From an uncultured Bacteroidales bacterium (lineage in GTDB: Bacteria; Bacteroidota; Bacteroidia; Bacteroidales; UBA932): 64,000 bases of DNA. The stretch is taken from contig CALVDL010000002.1 of assembly GCA_944326305.1 (NCBI GenBank), positions 120,140-184,139 on the forward strand. The letters run 5' to 3'. Below the pieces are notes generated by a model. It saw only the letters and a list, made by a program, of their open reading frames with translations. It searched no databases and was not told the origin of the DNA. Of this stretch, positions 53,578 through 62,438 are shown piece by piece. Both the position numbers and the translations under genes were made by a program. How positions within the stretch are numbered: the first letter of the stretch is position 1; every line of letters starts with the position of its first letter.

Positions 53578-54144
53578 TCAGAACACATAAGAAAGAGAAA
53601 TAATGACATCGTTCGGAAGGAGGAACACCCCGTCCCCTTTCCCTGTCGTAAGGCCGCAGGAGGGGCAGCTGTAACGCACATATTTCCTGTAGCCGCCCCA
53701 CAATCCGAGCCCGAACTCTATGTTAAGGTGGGGATGGAGCATATAAGTGTATCCGGCACCTACCCCCGCCCCGAACCTGTCCCCTTCCTCCGCAGACGGG
53801 CCGGACAGGCCTCCCGTATTGTATTCCTGATACTGGATCTTGCCGGAAAACCACCATCCTGAATACGTATGCCACAGCCAGTACCTTGTACCTGCCGCAT
53901 AGCTCTGCTGCCTCCTCTGGAACTGCCTCCCGGGATTGTCCCCGTTGAATGTCCACGGATTGTACCTGACCGTGGCGGTCACGCTCCAGTGCCTTGCCAC
54001 GGCATAGGAGGCCTCTGCATTGAGCGTGGCCAGGTTAACATATCCGAGGATGTCGGTAGATAAGGATACCCTCTGCCCGGAAGCGTTCCACGCCCAGAAG
54101 AAAAGGACAACAGGCAACAGACAATACCTCACAGCCGTCTTCAT
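53578..54144 (-). CDS. DUF3575 outer-membrane barrel protein
   Basis: A 188-residue protein with a signal peptide and alternating aromatic beta-strands (VSLSTDILGYVNLATLNAEA, WSVTATVRYNPWTF, FGAGVGAGYTYMLHPHLNIE, ending IISLSYVF) typical of DUF3575 small barrels. A CPSC pair near residue 165 could form a disulphide. Its ATG overlaps the previous stop codon by 4 bases (ATGA at 54144-54141), so it is translationally coupled to the metallo-lipoprotein gene. DUF3575 genes regularly precede DUF3868 genes at fimbrial loci. Confidence 0.8.
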   Translation of the reverse strand: MKTAVRYCLLPVVLFFWAWNASGQRVSLSTDILGYVNLATLNAEASYAVARHWSVTATVRYNPWTFNGDNPGRQFQRRQQSYAAGTRYWLWHTYSGWWFSGKIQYQEYNTGGLSGPSAEEGDRFGAGVGAGYTYMLHPHLNIEFGLGLWGGYRKYVRYSCPSCGLTTGKGDGVFLLPNDVIISLSYVF

Positions 54145-55718
54145 TCCAAAGCCCCGCATCTGTACCTGTTGAACGCCTGGTTGATCACCATACCCCTGTC
54201 CGGATACATGGAAACAAGCCTGCTTTTAAGAAGGTCGACATCAGTGACATCGGCCTGCATCGCCCCGAGGATTTCCGACCGGGTCACGCCGCGTTCGTCC
54301 AGGACACGGAAAACCTGCGGCGAGAACCAGTTGGAGCTTCCGAATGAAGGGACATTGCCCCCGTAGCGCTCCTTGTACATTATGCTTTCCATGTAATAGG
54401 CCCACATCTCGCCGACGGCACAGTATCCGGCGTCCGGCTCGGAGCCCGTCCCGTAGGTCATCCCGCCGGATGTCACATAGGATTTCATTATGTACATGAT
54501 ATACTTGTCCCAGTACCCCTTGCCCACCTGGGCGAAATGGCTTGCATGGGCAAGCTCGTGGCAGACCGCGCTGTATATGCTGCTATAGTCGGAGAGGTTC
54601 TTTGTCCCGAGGGTGATGTCCGGGGAGAAAAAGGCTATCACCGAAGAGAATACTCCCAGGAACTTCTTTATATCCTTCCCTTCTACGAAAGCCCCATGGT
54701 GTATCATTACGGCGCTGCTGGCGTCCAGAGAATGGAACAGCCATATCCTCAGGTCAGAAGGTGGCGGGGTAATCCCCATGTCATCGGCGGAGCACCTGGA
54801 GATGTAGTCGTAGGCCGCGTTGTTGACCACGCTCCTGGAGAACATCGTCCTGCCGGAATTCTTGGTGACAGTATAGTCCAGGCCTGACGGAGAGGCTTTC
54901 CCAAGGGCGGATGTCGAGGCCGGGACAAGCAGCTTGTTGAATCCGATGGCAAAACCCTTTTCGTTCTTGTATATGAGACGGTAGCGTACCTTCGCCGAAT
55001 ATTTCTTCGGAATGGTATAATATCCGTCACGGTCCGTATAGGCATGGGAATATTTCACGAAAGTGTTGCACCTGACCCTGACACCTGCCAGCCCGAAGGG
55101 CTTCCCTCCGTTGACCTTTTCATCCACGATTGTTATCCTGCCGGAAGGATGCACCTTGTTCCCCCTCGCCCCGGCAGCCTCGAGCATATCGGCATTGCCG
55201 GTAAGCCGGTACGCCTCCCTTTCTACAGCCTCCCAGTCAATGCCGTCCGCAGAGCGCTCCGGAGCGTCATTCTCCGTAATGAAGCACTCGTCTATGACCT
55301 CGTAATAGATGTCAGGGAAGACATAGTCATGGAGCACTACGGCATACTGCCACGTGACTTTCTCGTCATCTATCTGTGGATCGTGATAATAGTCACCGTC
55401 CTTGATGATCTCATAGTCAAGCGGATAGTCGGAAAGGTCCAGGTCCGATATCAGGTCGAAATCGCTCTGGTCCACTGGAAGGAACCTTACATACAGGTGT
55501 GTAGGCTTCACCTCCACCCTGTCTCTCGCCGGATATACCGATGCTATCGCCGCGGCGATATTCTCCGTCTTGTACGGGTTTTCCAGCCTCTTGCCCAGGA
55601 CAATCATCCCGTGGGCGGGCTGCCCGTCATCCGGGAACCCGGACGACGGGCCGAATCCCCCTTTGCTGCATGACACCAAAGTCACTGCAAGCACAATAAA
55701 TCCAAATAATCTGTCCAT
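54141..55718 (-). CDS. HExxH lipoprotein, candidate zinc metalloprotease of the fimbrial operon
   Basis: A 525-residue lipoprotein, first gene of the fimbrial operon; I do not recognise a named family. The lipobox is LVSCS (Cys18). An N-terminal beta-rich part includes a carboxypeptidase-regulatory-like segment (GLAGVRVRCNTFVKYSHAYTD, with TDRDGYYTIPKK). The zinc motif HELAH lies at 387-391 in YSAVCHELAHASHF, and a Glu in GYCAVGEMWAYYMES about 55 residues later could be the third ligand, as in gluzincins. Protease activity and a role in maturing the fimbrial subunit are inferences from motif and position. ATG at 55718 instead of a TTG at 55742. Confidence 0.75.
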   Translation of the reverse strand: MDRLFGFIVLAVTLVSCSKGGFGPSSGFPDDGQPAHGMIVLGKRLENPYKTENIAAAIASVYPARDRVEVKPTHLYVRFLPVDQSDFDLISDLDLSDYPLDYEIIKDGDYYHDPQIDDEKVTWQYAVVLHDYVFPDIYYEVIDECFITENDAPERSADGIDWEAVEREAYRLTGNADMLEAAGARGNKVHPSGRITIVDEKVNGGKPFGLAGVRVRCNTFVKYSHAYTDRDGYYTIPKKYSAKVRYRLIYKNEKGFAIGFNKLLVPASTSALGKASPSGLDYTVTKNSGRTMFSRSVVNNAAYDYISRCSADDMGITPPPSDLRIWLFHSLDASSAVMIHHGAFVEGKDIKKFLGVFSSVIAFFSPDITLGTKNLSDYSSIYSAVCHELAHASHFAQVGKGYWDKYIMYIMKSYVTSGGMTYGTGSEPDAGYCAVGEMWAYYMESIMYKERYGGNVPSFGSSNWFSPQVFRVLDERGVTRSEILGAMQADVTDVDLLKSRLVSMYPDRGMVINQAFNRYRCGALE

Positions 55719-55739
55719 AGTCTCTGTTTTTAACCGGGG

Positions 55740-55770
55740 CAAAATTACCTGGACCTATCCGTGTTCATAA
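55740..55770 (-). promoter_or_regulatory. Promoter of the fimbrial operon
   Basis: TAATTTTG (55747-55740) is a good -7 box, 22 bases before the first ATG; a TTATG about 18 bases upstream is a weak -33 box. The region upstream is A+T-rich with TTTGTTTATTTATG. Confidence 0.55.
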
Positions 55771-55792
55771 ATAAACAAACGTTTAAATAAAA

Positions 55793-55824
55793 AATAAGCC
55801 CTGCAGGCATCTGCAGGGCTTATT
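55793..55824 (-). terminator. Terminator of the ftsY-deoC operon
   Basis: AATAAGCCCTGCAG (55793-55806) pairs perfectly with CTGCAGGGCTTATT (55811-55824) around GCAT; read on the minus strand it runs into TTTTTTATTT. It lies 36 bases past the deoC stop codon. Confidence 0.9.
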
Positions 55825-55859
55825 CCATATAACATAAAGCCGGAAAAATGCATCAAAAA

Positions 55860-56753
55860 TCAGAAATATGCCACCGTTTTCTGCTCGATGGAGGAAATGA
55901 TGTTGTTGGCCATGCGGCTCACCCCGAAACGGAAGAGGCTCTTGTCAAGCCACTCTTCGCCGAGCACTGTGGAAACTATGGTATAGTAAGATACGGCATC
56001 CAGGGCGGATGATATTCCCCCGGCAGGCTTGAATCCCACTTTGCGGCCTGTCTTCCTGTAATATGCAGCTATGCACTCGCACATGGTATATGCCGCTGCC
56101 GGAGTGGCATTGACGCTCACCTTGCCGGTAGAAGTCTTGATAAAGTCCGCCCCTGCCTCCATAGCGAGGAAAGAAGCCTTTGCTATAAGGTCCGGTGACA
56201 TGAGCAGCCCCGTCTCCAGAATCACTTTCAGATGCACTGTCCTGCCTTGCCCCGCGGCCTTAGCGTCGATGCATGAACGGATCTGCCTTATCTCATCGGA
56301 GGCACTTTCATAGTCCCCGTCAAGGAAAGAACTGAGAGACAGCACTATATCTATCTCGTCTGCGCCTTTTTCCACTGCCATTGCACACTCCAGGAGCTTT
56401 ACCTCGATAAAGCTCTGGGATGAAGGGAAACATCCGGCCACTGCCGTGATATTAACCTGGCCGCATGTCTTGCATGCCTTTACCGTCTCCACGAAATCCG
56501 GATACACGCATATCGATGCAGGAAGCGGGTAGTCAGGATATTCCTTCTGGAAATCATTGACTTTCTCGACCAGCCTGCGTACAGACGTCGCGGTATCATC
56601 CGTCTTAAGCGTAGTGAGGTCCATCATGGAAAAACACGACAGGAGCACAGGTTTCGTGACCACATTCTCAAGGTTGGCCGCAATCAGGTCCAGCGCCCTT
56701 CCGGTAGCCTCCTTGTCAGGAGTATAGCCATATTCTGCAAAATAATCTTTCAT
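55860..56753 (-). CDS. deoC: Deoxyribose-phosphate aldolase
   Basis: A 297-residue class I aldolase that cleaves 2-deoxyribose-5-phosphate to acetaldehyde and glyceraldehyde-3-phosphate in nucleoside salvage. The Schiff-base lysine is in HLKVILETGLL, with the proton-relay lysine in DFIKTSTGKVSVNATPAAAY. An N-terminal extension of about 40 residues compared with E. coli DeoC is normal in Bacteroidota. Last gene of the long minus-strand run. Confidence 0.95.
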   Translation of the reverse strand: MKDYFAEYGYTPDKEATGRALDLIAANLENVVTKPVLLSCFSMMDLTTLKTDDTATSVRRLVEKVNDFQKEYPDYPLPASICVYPDFVETVKACKTCGQVNITAVAGCFPSSQSFIEVKLLECAMAVEKGADEIDIVLSLSSFLDGDYESASDEIRQIRSCIDAKAAGQGRTVHLKVILETGLLMSPDLIAKASFLAMEAGADFIKTSTGKVSVNATPAAAYTMCECIAAYYRKTGRKVGFKPAGGISSALDAVSYYTIVSTVLGEEWLDKSLFRFGVSRMANNIISSIEQKTVAYF

Positions 56754-56761
56754 ATATAAAA

Positions 56762-57217
56762 CTATTCTTTAATCTTCGAATCCATTATAATCGTCACAGG
56801 CCCGTCGTTCAGCAGGGAGACCGCCATGTCCTCCCCGAAAACGCCCCGCCCGACCGGTTTCCCGAGCTGCGCATCCATCTCCGCGCAGAACTTTTCGTAA
56901 AGAGGGACAGCCACATCCGGCTTTGCAGCCCTGATATATGACGGCCTGTTCCCTCTGGCGGTAGATGCATACAGCGTGAACTGGCTTACCACCAGGATCT
57001 CCCCTCCGGCATCCTTAACGGAAAGGTTCATGACCCCGTCCTCATCATCGAACACGCGAAGGGCGGCAATCTTCCTTGCCGTCCACTCAAGGTCGGCATC
57101 CGTGTCTTCATCAACAAAGGCCGCAAGGACCAGCAGGCCGGCACCTATGGCCGACGAGTACCCGATACGGGATATATCCACCCTGGCGTTTTTCACCCTC
57201 TGAATTACAACCCTCAT
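56762..57217 (-). CDS. dtd: D-aminoacyl-tRNA deacylase
   Basis: A 151-residue editing enzyme that frees D-amino acids from tRNA. The two family motifs are present: VSQFTLYAS and the cis-proline NDGPVTIIMDS near the C terminus. It lies 4 bases after the radical SAM gene and 8 bases before deoC. Confidence 0.95.
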   Translation of the reverse strand: MRVVIQRVKNARVDISRIGYSSAIGAGLLVLAAFVDEDTDADLEWTARKIAALRVFDDEDGVMNLSVKDAGGEILVVSQFTLYASTARGNRPSYIRAAKPDVAVPLYEKFCAEMDAQLGKPVGRGVFGEDMAVSLLNDGPVTIIMDSKIKE

Positions 57218-57221
57218 GGCC

Positions 57222-57980
57222 TCAACCCCTTATCTGAATATTGAATCCTTTATCAACCAACGGTCTGACAAGCCCGGACATCTCCTCAACTGACAGCTTC
57301 TGAAGCCCCTTCTCCGGTGTCTCCCGGTCAATGGTATAGACCATCACCTCCCTCGGGTGCAGCCTTTCCACTATAGACATCCAGCCGTCAAGCCAGAGAG
57401 GGTCCGCAGGGTCGCAGCCCCCTCCGCGCAGGAACATAGTCTGCAGGATGAAATCCCCGCCGAAAGCCTCAAGGTTCCGCACGACACCGTCCACATGGTA
57501 TCCCGGGGCAGGCCTGTTGACCGTCGCCGCCCCGGCATCTGTCGGGGCATCTATCTTCAGGACAGGGTTGTCAACCTTCTTCAGTGCCGCAAGCACGCCG
57601 GGACGGTGAAGCATAGTGGCATTCGACAGCACAGTTATGGCCGCATCCGGAAGATACCTGTCCCTCATTTCGACAGTAGTGTCCACAATCTTTGCGAAAT
57701 CCGGATTGAGGGTCGGTTCCCCGTTGCCGGAGAATGTAATCGAATCCACTCTGGTCCCTTCCGCAGCCAGTACAGGAAACCTCTTCTCCATGGCAGCGCG
57801 GACAGCGGCCTCATCCGGCATACGCCCCCCGCAGGCTCCGTCCCTGTTCCAGCCGCATTCGCAGTATATGCAGTCGAAATTGCAGAGTTTCCCTTCAGGA
57901 GGAAGCAGGTTGACGCCCAGAGAGGCCCCGAGCCTCCTGCTCCGGACAGGACCGAAAACTATATCTTCAAACCTAAGCAT
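57222..57980 (-). CDS. Radical SAM protein
   Basis: A 252-residue radical SAM enzyme. The cluster motif is CNFDCIYCECGW (about 33-44; Cys spacing CxxxCxxC plus an extra Cys), preceded by FGPVRSRRLGASLGVNLLP, and followed by ITFSGNGEPTLNPDF, the GNGEPT SAM-binding region. It belongs to the group sometimes annotated as wybutosine-synthesis-like or MoaA-like; substrate unknown. A TAAATTCG box lies directly before the ATG, so an additional promoter with a very short leader is possible. Confidence 0.88.
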   Translation of the reverse strand: MLRFEDIVFGPVRSRRLGASLGVNLLPPEGKLCNFDCIYCECGWNRDGACGGRMPDEAAVRAAMEKRFPVLAAEGTRVDSITFSGNGEPTLNPDFAKIVDTTVEMRDRYLPDAAITVLSNATMLHRPGVLAALKKVDNPVLKIDAPTDAGAATVNRPAPGYHVDGVVRNLEAFGGDFILQTMFLRGGGCDPADPLWLDGWMSIVERLHPREVMVYTIDRETPEKGLQKLSVEEMSGLVRPLVDKGFNIQIRG

Positions 57981-58001
57981 TTTTCGGCGAATTTATTCAT
58001 A

Positions 58002-59192
58002 TTATATTATCCTGCGGGAAACACTGTCGGGGGTGAGGAGGCCGTCTGCAGAAACATTCTCTATCAGTACCAGCCCCGGCCTCTTGCCGGGTACGATAGA
58101 GCCGAGAATATCCCCTTTCCCGAGGAAGGAGGCCCCGTTGAGGCAGGCCCATGTCAATATCTCCCCTGTCTCCAGCCCGTGGAAAGAGCTCTGGAGGCAA
58201 TACATCTCCTTTACCATGTCAAGGGTGCCGTTACTCGAGAGCGAATCCGTACCGACCGTCAGCCTCAGGCCTTTGCGGCGCATCATGTCCACGGGCGGCA
58301 AAGCATCATGTATAAATATATTGGACAGCGGACACAGGGCGACATACGCATTCTTCATCACCTCCTGCACGGCATCCGCGACATCTTCAGTCATGCAGAC
58401 CTCATGGACAAGTAGTATATGCTCGTAGAACGGGGCCGGACGGGCCTTCTCCAGCCTGTCAAGGAAATAATAAACGGACGGTCTTCCGGTGACAGGCGGA
58501 GTGCTCATGCCCAGACGCTTCCTGTTTTCATACAGGGCTCCGCTACCGGACATGACCATCTGCTCCTCCTCCATGCTCTCCTGTGAATGGTACGAAAGGA
58601 AACCGGACGCGAGGGCGTCTGCACTGGCTGCAGTCAGCAGCTCCGGGCTCATCGTATAGCACGCATGCGGTGTAGGGGCTGCATCCAGGCCGTATTCAAG
58701 GGCTTTCTTCTGCAGGCTGCGGACAGAATCCATGACAGAGGCACAGTCCTGTGGCTCGGAACCGAATACCTCGAGAAAAGTCCTCGTGTACATGGGGGAA
58801 GACGCCTTGCTCTGGAAACTTTCATCCCCGTTGCTTATATCCGCCATAGCGGAGACGCCCTGCTTCCACAGACGGTCCATCCATTTTCCTATACATGCCA
58901 TGCGGGACTCCCTGTCGGAACTGTCCCTCAATGCGTTTATCTGGTCGATGAAGCCGGCCATCCCTGTGCCACGGGCGAATTTCCCCTGGAGATGTGACAG
59001 TTCGATATGGCAGTGTGCGTCAACAAACCCGGGTACCAGCATCCCGGCATGGAAATCCTCTTCCGCCGAAGGGTCTTCACACTCCCCTGAGGCAAACACG
59101 GTCCCGTCCTTCTCGTCATATTCGACGAAACCGTTCACTATAGGCTCCTGACGGTCGAGTGTATAGAGGTATTCTGCTGCAATACGTTTCAT
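58002..59192 (-). CDS. Amidohydrolase family deaminase
   Basis: A 396-residue metal-dependent hydrolase of the amidohydrolase superfamily (chlorohydrolase/aminodeoxyfutalosine or guanine deaminase-like branch). Metal ligands: HCH of FVDAHCHIELSH, His in SYHSQES, His in LLVHEVC and the Asp of GTDSLSSNGTLDM. The beta-sandwich ends flank the barrel (PIVNGFVEYDE; GSIVPGKRPGLVLIEN). Substrate not assignable; menaquinone pathway or nucleobase deamination are possible. It is 5 bases from the DUF4296 gene. Confidence 0.88.
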   Translation of the reverse strand: MKRIAAEYLYTLDRQEPIVNGFVEYDEKDGTVFASGECEDPSAEEDFHAGMLVPGFVDAHCHIELSHLQGKFARGTGMAGFIDQINALRDSSDRESRMACIGKWMDRLWKQGVSAMADISNGDESFQSKASSPMYTRTFLEVFGSEPQDCASVMDSVRSLQKKALEYGLDAAPTPHACYTMSPELLTAASADALASGFLSYHSQESMEEEQMVMSGSGALYENRKRLGMSTPPVTGRPSVYYFLDRLEKARPAPFYEHILLVHEVCMTEDVADAVQEVMKNAYVALCPLSNIFIHDALPPVDMMRRKGLRLTVGTDSLSSNGTLDMVKEMYCLQSSFHGLETGEILTWACLNGASFLGKGDILGSIVPGKRPGLVLIENVSADGLLTPDSVSRRII

Positions 59193-59197
59193 GAAAA

Positions 59198-59938
59198 TTA
59201 TCTGCGTTCCGGTGATATTATTTTGAGGGTCTGCGGAGAACCTGCAGGGGAAGCTTCCCCACGTACAGGCTTCATCCCCGGCCTTACAGCCGTCAACCCT
59301 GATTTTTCCGTAGCGTCTTCTTCAACGGCTGACTCCATATCCGGTACAGATCCTGCAGCGGCCAGAGAATCGGGCAACGCCGCCATCTCGGAGATGATCT
59401 CTATACGCGGACCTACGAACAATGTGTCATAGCCCTTCTGTACATCAAAGTCGAAAGCCCCTCCCGTAGAATCTATATAAAAGGACAGTCCGTCGACTGT
59501 AAGCAGGTCCCTGTTGGCCATTCCGGACAGGAAGAAAATCCTGTCCGGACGGTAGGATTCAGTCCGCGCCTGAGACTGGGACATGGACTCCTGGAGCGCC
59601 TTTTCGGCTTTCAGCTCTTTCCTGCGGGTCTCCAGGATCTCCACTGTCCTTTTCAGTATCTTCACATACCGGTCCGGATCCTTTATATAATACGCCATAC
59701 TGGCCCTGTAGTCATCGGAGGTATAGCCATATGCCTCGAAGACAGGCTCATACACCAAAAGCGTATCCGCCTTCCTCCTGATGTCGGACTCCTGGGAAAT
59801 CTTCTGGTCCAGGACGAACATCTCCGCATAGATCCGTGCCATGTCATCACGCGGAATGACCTTGTCCTTCCTCCCGCATGAGAGGAAGGACAACGCCGCC
59901 ACGGCCGACAATGCCATATACCTTAAGGGCGCACGCAT
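59198..59938 (-). CDS. DUF4296 lipoprotein
   Basis: A 246-residue lipoprotein (lipobox SFLSCG, Cys21) with a DUF4296 helical domain: VIPRDDMARIYAEMFVLDQ, ADTLLVYEPVFEAYGYTSDDYRASMAYYIKDPDRYVKILKR. A long, less conserved C-terminal part rich in Pro, Ala and Ser follows. The family is widespread in Bacteroidota and of unknown function, often beside pheT-type housekeeping genes. 5 bases separate it from both neighbours. Confidence 0.85.
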   Translation of the reverse strand: MRAPLRYMALSAVAALSFLSCGRKDKVIPRDDMARIYAEMFVLDQKISQESDIRRKADTLLVYEPVFEAYGYTSDDYRASMAYYIKDPDRYVKILKRTVEILETRRKELKAEKALQESMSQSQARTESYRPDRIFFLSGMANRDLLTVDGLSFYIDSTGGAFDFDVQKGYDTLFVGPRIEIISEMAALPDSLAAAGSVPDMESAVEEDATEKSGLTAVRPGMKPVRGEASPAGSPQTLKIISPERR

Positions 59939-59943
59939 ATCCT

Positions 59944-62433
59944 TTACCTCAAAGAAGCCCCGAACTCATTGGTGAAAGTGGCCAGAAGCCGGGACATCAC
60001 CTTATCCACCTCACTGTCAGTCAATGTCTTTTCCATGTCCTGAAGGACAAAGGCCACGGCATACTGCTTCTTGCCCTGCGGAATCTTGTCCCCTCTGTAC
60101 ACATCGAACAGGCTCACGCTCTTGAGGAGTTTCTTTGCAGACTTGAACGCGGCCTTGCGCAGCTGTGCGTACTCCACATTCTCGTCAAGAAGGAGGGCAA
60201 GGTCACGGCGGACTTCCGGAAATTTCGGGAGCTCCCTGTATTTTATCCTGTCCCTTCTTACAAGCTCGAACAGCACAGGCCAGCTTATCTCGGCCGCGAA
60301 CACCGGCTGCCTGATGCCGAACTGCCTCAGGCGGGCCGGAGCGACTGTGCCCATCACGGCAAGCTGCTCCCCTGTTCCCGGCAGGCTGTAAACGAGACCT
60401 TCGGAAAACAGGTCCGCAGGTGCCGCCCCGTACTCCAGTGAATATATGTCTGCCCCGAAGCGTCTGAGCAGCATCTCCAGATAGCCTTTCAGCTGGAAAT
60501 AGCTGCCTTTGTGCGCATCGGCGCACCAGGACTTTTCACCCGGGCCTGTGATGAACATCGAATATGCAGTACTTTCATCGTATGAGGAGAGCACTGTCGG
60601 GTCTCCGCCCTCCTTGAGGGCATATACGGAACCGTACTCGAATATCCGTAAATTGTTCATCTGGCGGTTTATATTGTACGCAATCACCTCCAGACCGTTC
60701 AGGAGCAGGGTCTGCCTCATGACATTGAGGTCAGAGCTGAGAGGGTTGACTATGTGCACGCACCTCTCCTTCGGGAAGGTGGTGAGTTTACCGTAGTACT
60801 CCTCCTTTGTGAGGGAATTATTCATTGTCTCCACAAAGCCGTTGGCGGCGAGGAAGTCCGAAATGGCGTTGCGCACAGCCTCCGGCTCCGGCTTCACGGA
60901 TGCATTTACGGACATGCGCACCCCGGACGGGAGCTCGATATTGTTGTATCCGTAGATTCTCAGGATCTCCTCAACCACATCACATTCGCGGTAGACGTCC
61001 ACCATATATGACGGCACGGCAACCTCTGCGCCTGCAGGCGTCCCGTCCGGTGCAGTCCTGCGTCCGATGAACTCGTAGGCGAGGTATTCCAGTATTTTTT
61101 CTATGGTGTCATGGCCTATCTTCTTTCCGATAAAGGACTCTATCCTGTCATAGTCCAGTTCGACGGTCTTTTTCCTGATCTCCTCAGGATAGAACTCCTG
61201 CACCTTCCCGGTGACACGGCCTCCGGCTATCTCCTCTATGAGGAGGGCGGCCCTTTTCCCGGCATACCCGACGATGAGAGGGTCGGCCCCCCTTTCGTTG
61301 CGGAAGGACGCGTCCGTCTTGAGGCCATGCCTCTTGGAGCTTTTCCTTATCGACACGGGGTTGAAATACGCGCTCTCGAGAAATACGTCCGAAGTGGCCT
61401 CCGTCACGCCGGACTCCTCACCTCCGAATACGCCCGCCAGACACATGGACTTCACAGGATTGGCTATCATGAGGTCCTCGGAGGACAGGGTGCGCTCCAC
61501 ACCGTCAAGGGTAACGAACTTCTCCCCTTCCGCGGCCCTGCGGACGACCACTTTGTGCCCGAGAATCCTGGCCGCATCGAAAGCATGGAGCGGATGTCCG
61601 GTCTCCATCTGTACGAAGTTGGTGATATCCACCACATTGTTTATAGGCCTGAGCCCTATGGAAAGGAGCTTCTTCTGCAGCCATTCAGGGGAAGGGCCTA
61701 CCTTGACTCCCCGGATGGTGATGCCTGTATATCGCGGCGCCCCGTCTGCGGCCTGCACCTCGACAGGAATGGCCCCGTCTATCTCCCCCTCGGAAGAGCA
61801 GAGCCCTTCAGGGCCTTCCTTGAAGGCGGATACGTCCGGTATATTGAGGGAACACGGTATCCCGTTGAGTTTCAGGTATGCGTACAGGTCGCGGGCCACG
61901 CCAATATGCGATGCGGCATCCACCCTGTTGGCCGTCAGCCCGATCTCTATCACGTAGTCGGTAGCCAGATGAAGGTACTCTTTCGCGGGCGTACCGGGCA
62001 CTGCGGACGGGTCCAGGACCATGATGCCCTCGTGCGAAGTCCCTATCCCGAGCTCGTCCTCGGCGCAGATCATGCCGTTGGACTCCACGCCCCTTATCTT
62101 GGATTTCTTTATCTTGAAATCCTCGCCCAGCTTAGTCCCCACTGTGGCGAGAAGGACTTTCTGGCCTGCAGCTACATTCGGTGCGCCGCACACTACCTGC
62201 AACAGCTCAGGTGCGCCAGTGTTCAGCTTCGTTATGTGCAGATGGTCCGAATCCGGATGGTCATAGCACTCCACCACCTCCGCAACGATGACCCCGGCAA
62301 GTCCTCCGGGAATCTCCTCCACCTGTTCGAGGGAATCCACCTCCAGACCTATGGAAGTGAGGGCTTCCGCCACCTGCTCTGCAGTAAGGCCACACCCGAT
62401 ATAATCTTTAAGCCAGTTATACGATATTGTCAT
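59944..62433 (-). CDS. pheT: Phenylalanyl-tRNA synthetase beta subunit
   Basis: An 829-residue beta subunit, full length, of the heterotetrameric enzyme that charges tRNA-Phe. Domains in order: OB-fold tRNA-binding domain (about 40-150), B3/B4 editing domain, B5, a catalytic-like core and the C-terminal anticodon-binding FDX-ACB domain (REFPEVRRDLALLLDENVEYAQL-type segment, here starting KFPEVRRDL). pheS is not nearby. 5-base gaps to ftsY and to the DUF4296 gene indicate one operon. Confidence 0.97.
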   Translation of the reverse strand: MTISYNWLKDYIGCGLTAEQVAEALTSIGLEVDSLEQVEEIPGGLAGVIVAEVVECYDHPDSDHLHITKLNTGAPELLQVVCGAPNVAAGQKVLLATVGTKLGEDFKIKKSKIRGVESNGMICAEDELGIGTSHEGIMVLDPSAVPGTPAKEYLHLATDYVIEIGLTANRVDAASHIGVARDLYAYLKLNGIPCSLNIPDVSAFKEGPEGLCSSEGEIDGAIPVEVQAADGAPRYTGITIRGVKVGPSPEWLQKKLLSIGLRPINNVVDITNFVQMETGHPLHAFDAARILGHKVVVRRAAEGEKFVTLDGVERTLSSEDLMIANPVKSMCLAGVFGGEESGVTEATSDVFLESAYFNPVSIRKSSKRHGLKTDASFRNERGADPLIVGYAGKRAALLIEEIAGGRVTGKVQEFYPEEIRKKTVELDYDRIESFIGKKIGHDTIEKILEYLAYEFIGRRTAPDGTPAGAEVAVPSYMVDVYRECDVVEEILRIYGYNNIELPSGVRMSVNASVKPEPEAVRNAISDFLAANGFVETMNNSLTKEEYYGKLTTFPKERCVHIVNPLSSDLNVMRQTLLLNGLEVIAYNINRQMNNLRIFEYGSVYALKEGGDPTVLSSYDESTAYSMFITGPGEKSWCADAHKGSYFQLKGYLEMLLRRFGADIYSLEYGAAPADLFSEGLVYSLPGTGEQLAVMGTVAPARLRQFGIRQPVFAAEISWPVLFELVRRDRIKYRELPKFPEVRRDLALLLDENVEYAQLRKAAFKSAKKLLKSVSLFDVYRGDKIPQGKKQYAVAFVLQDMEKTLTDSEVDKVMSRLLATFTNEFGASLR

Positions 62434-62438
62434 GACAA

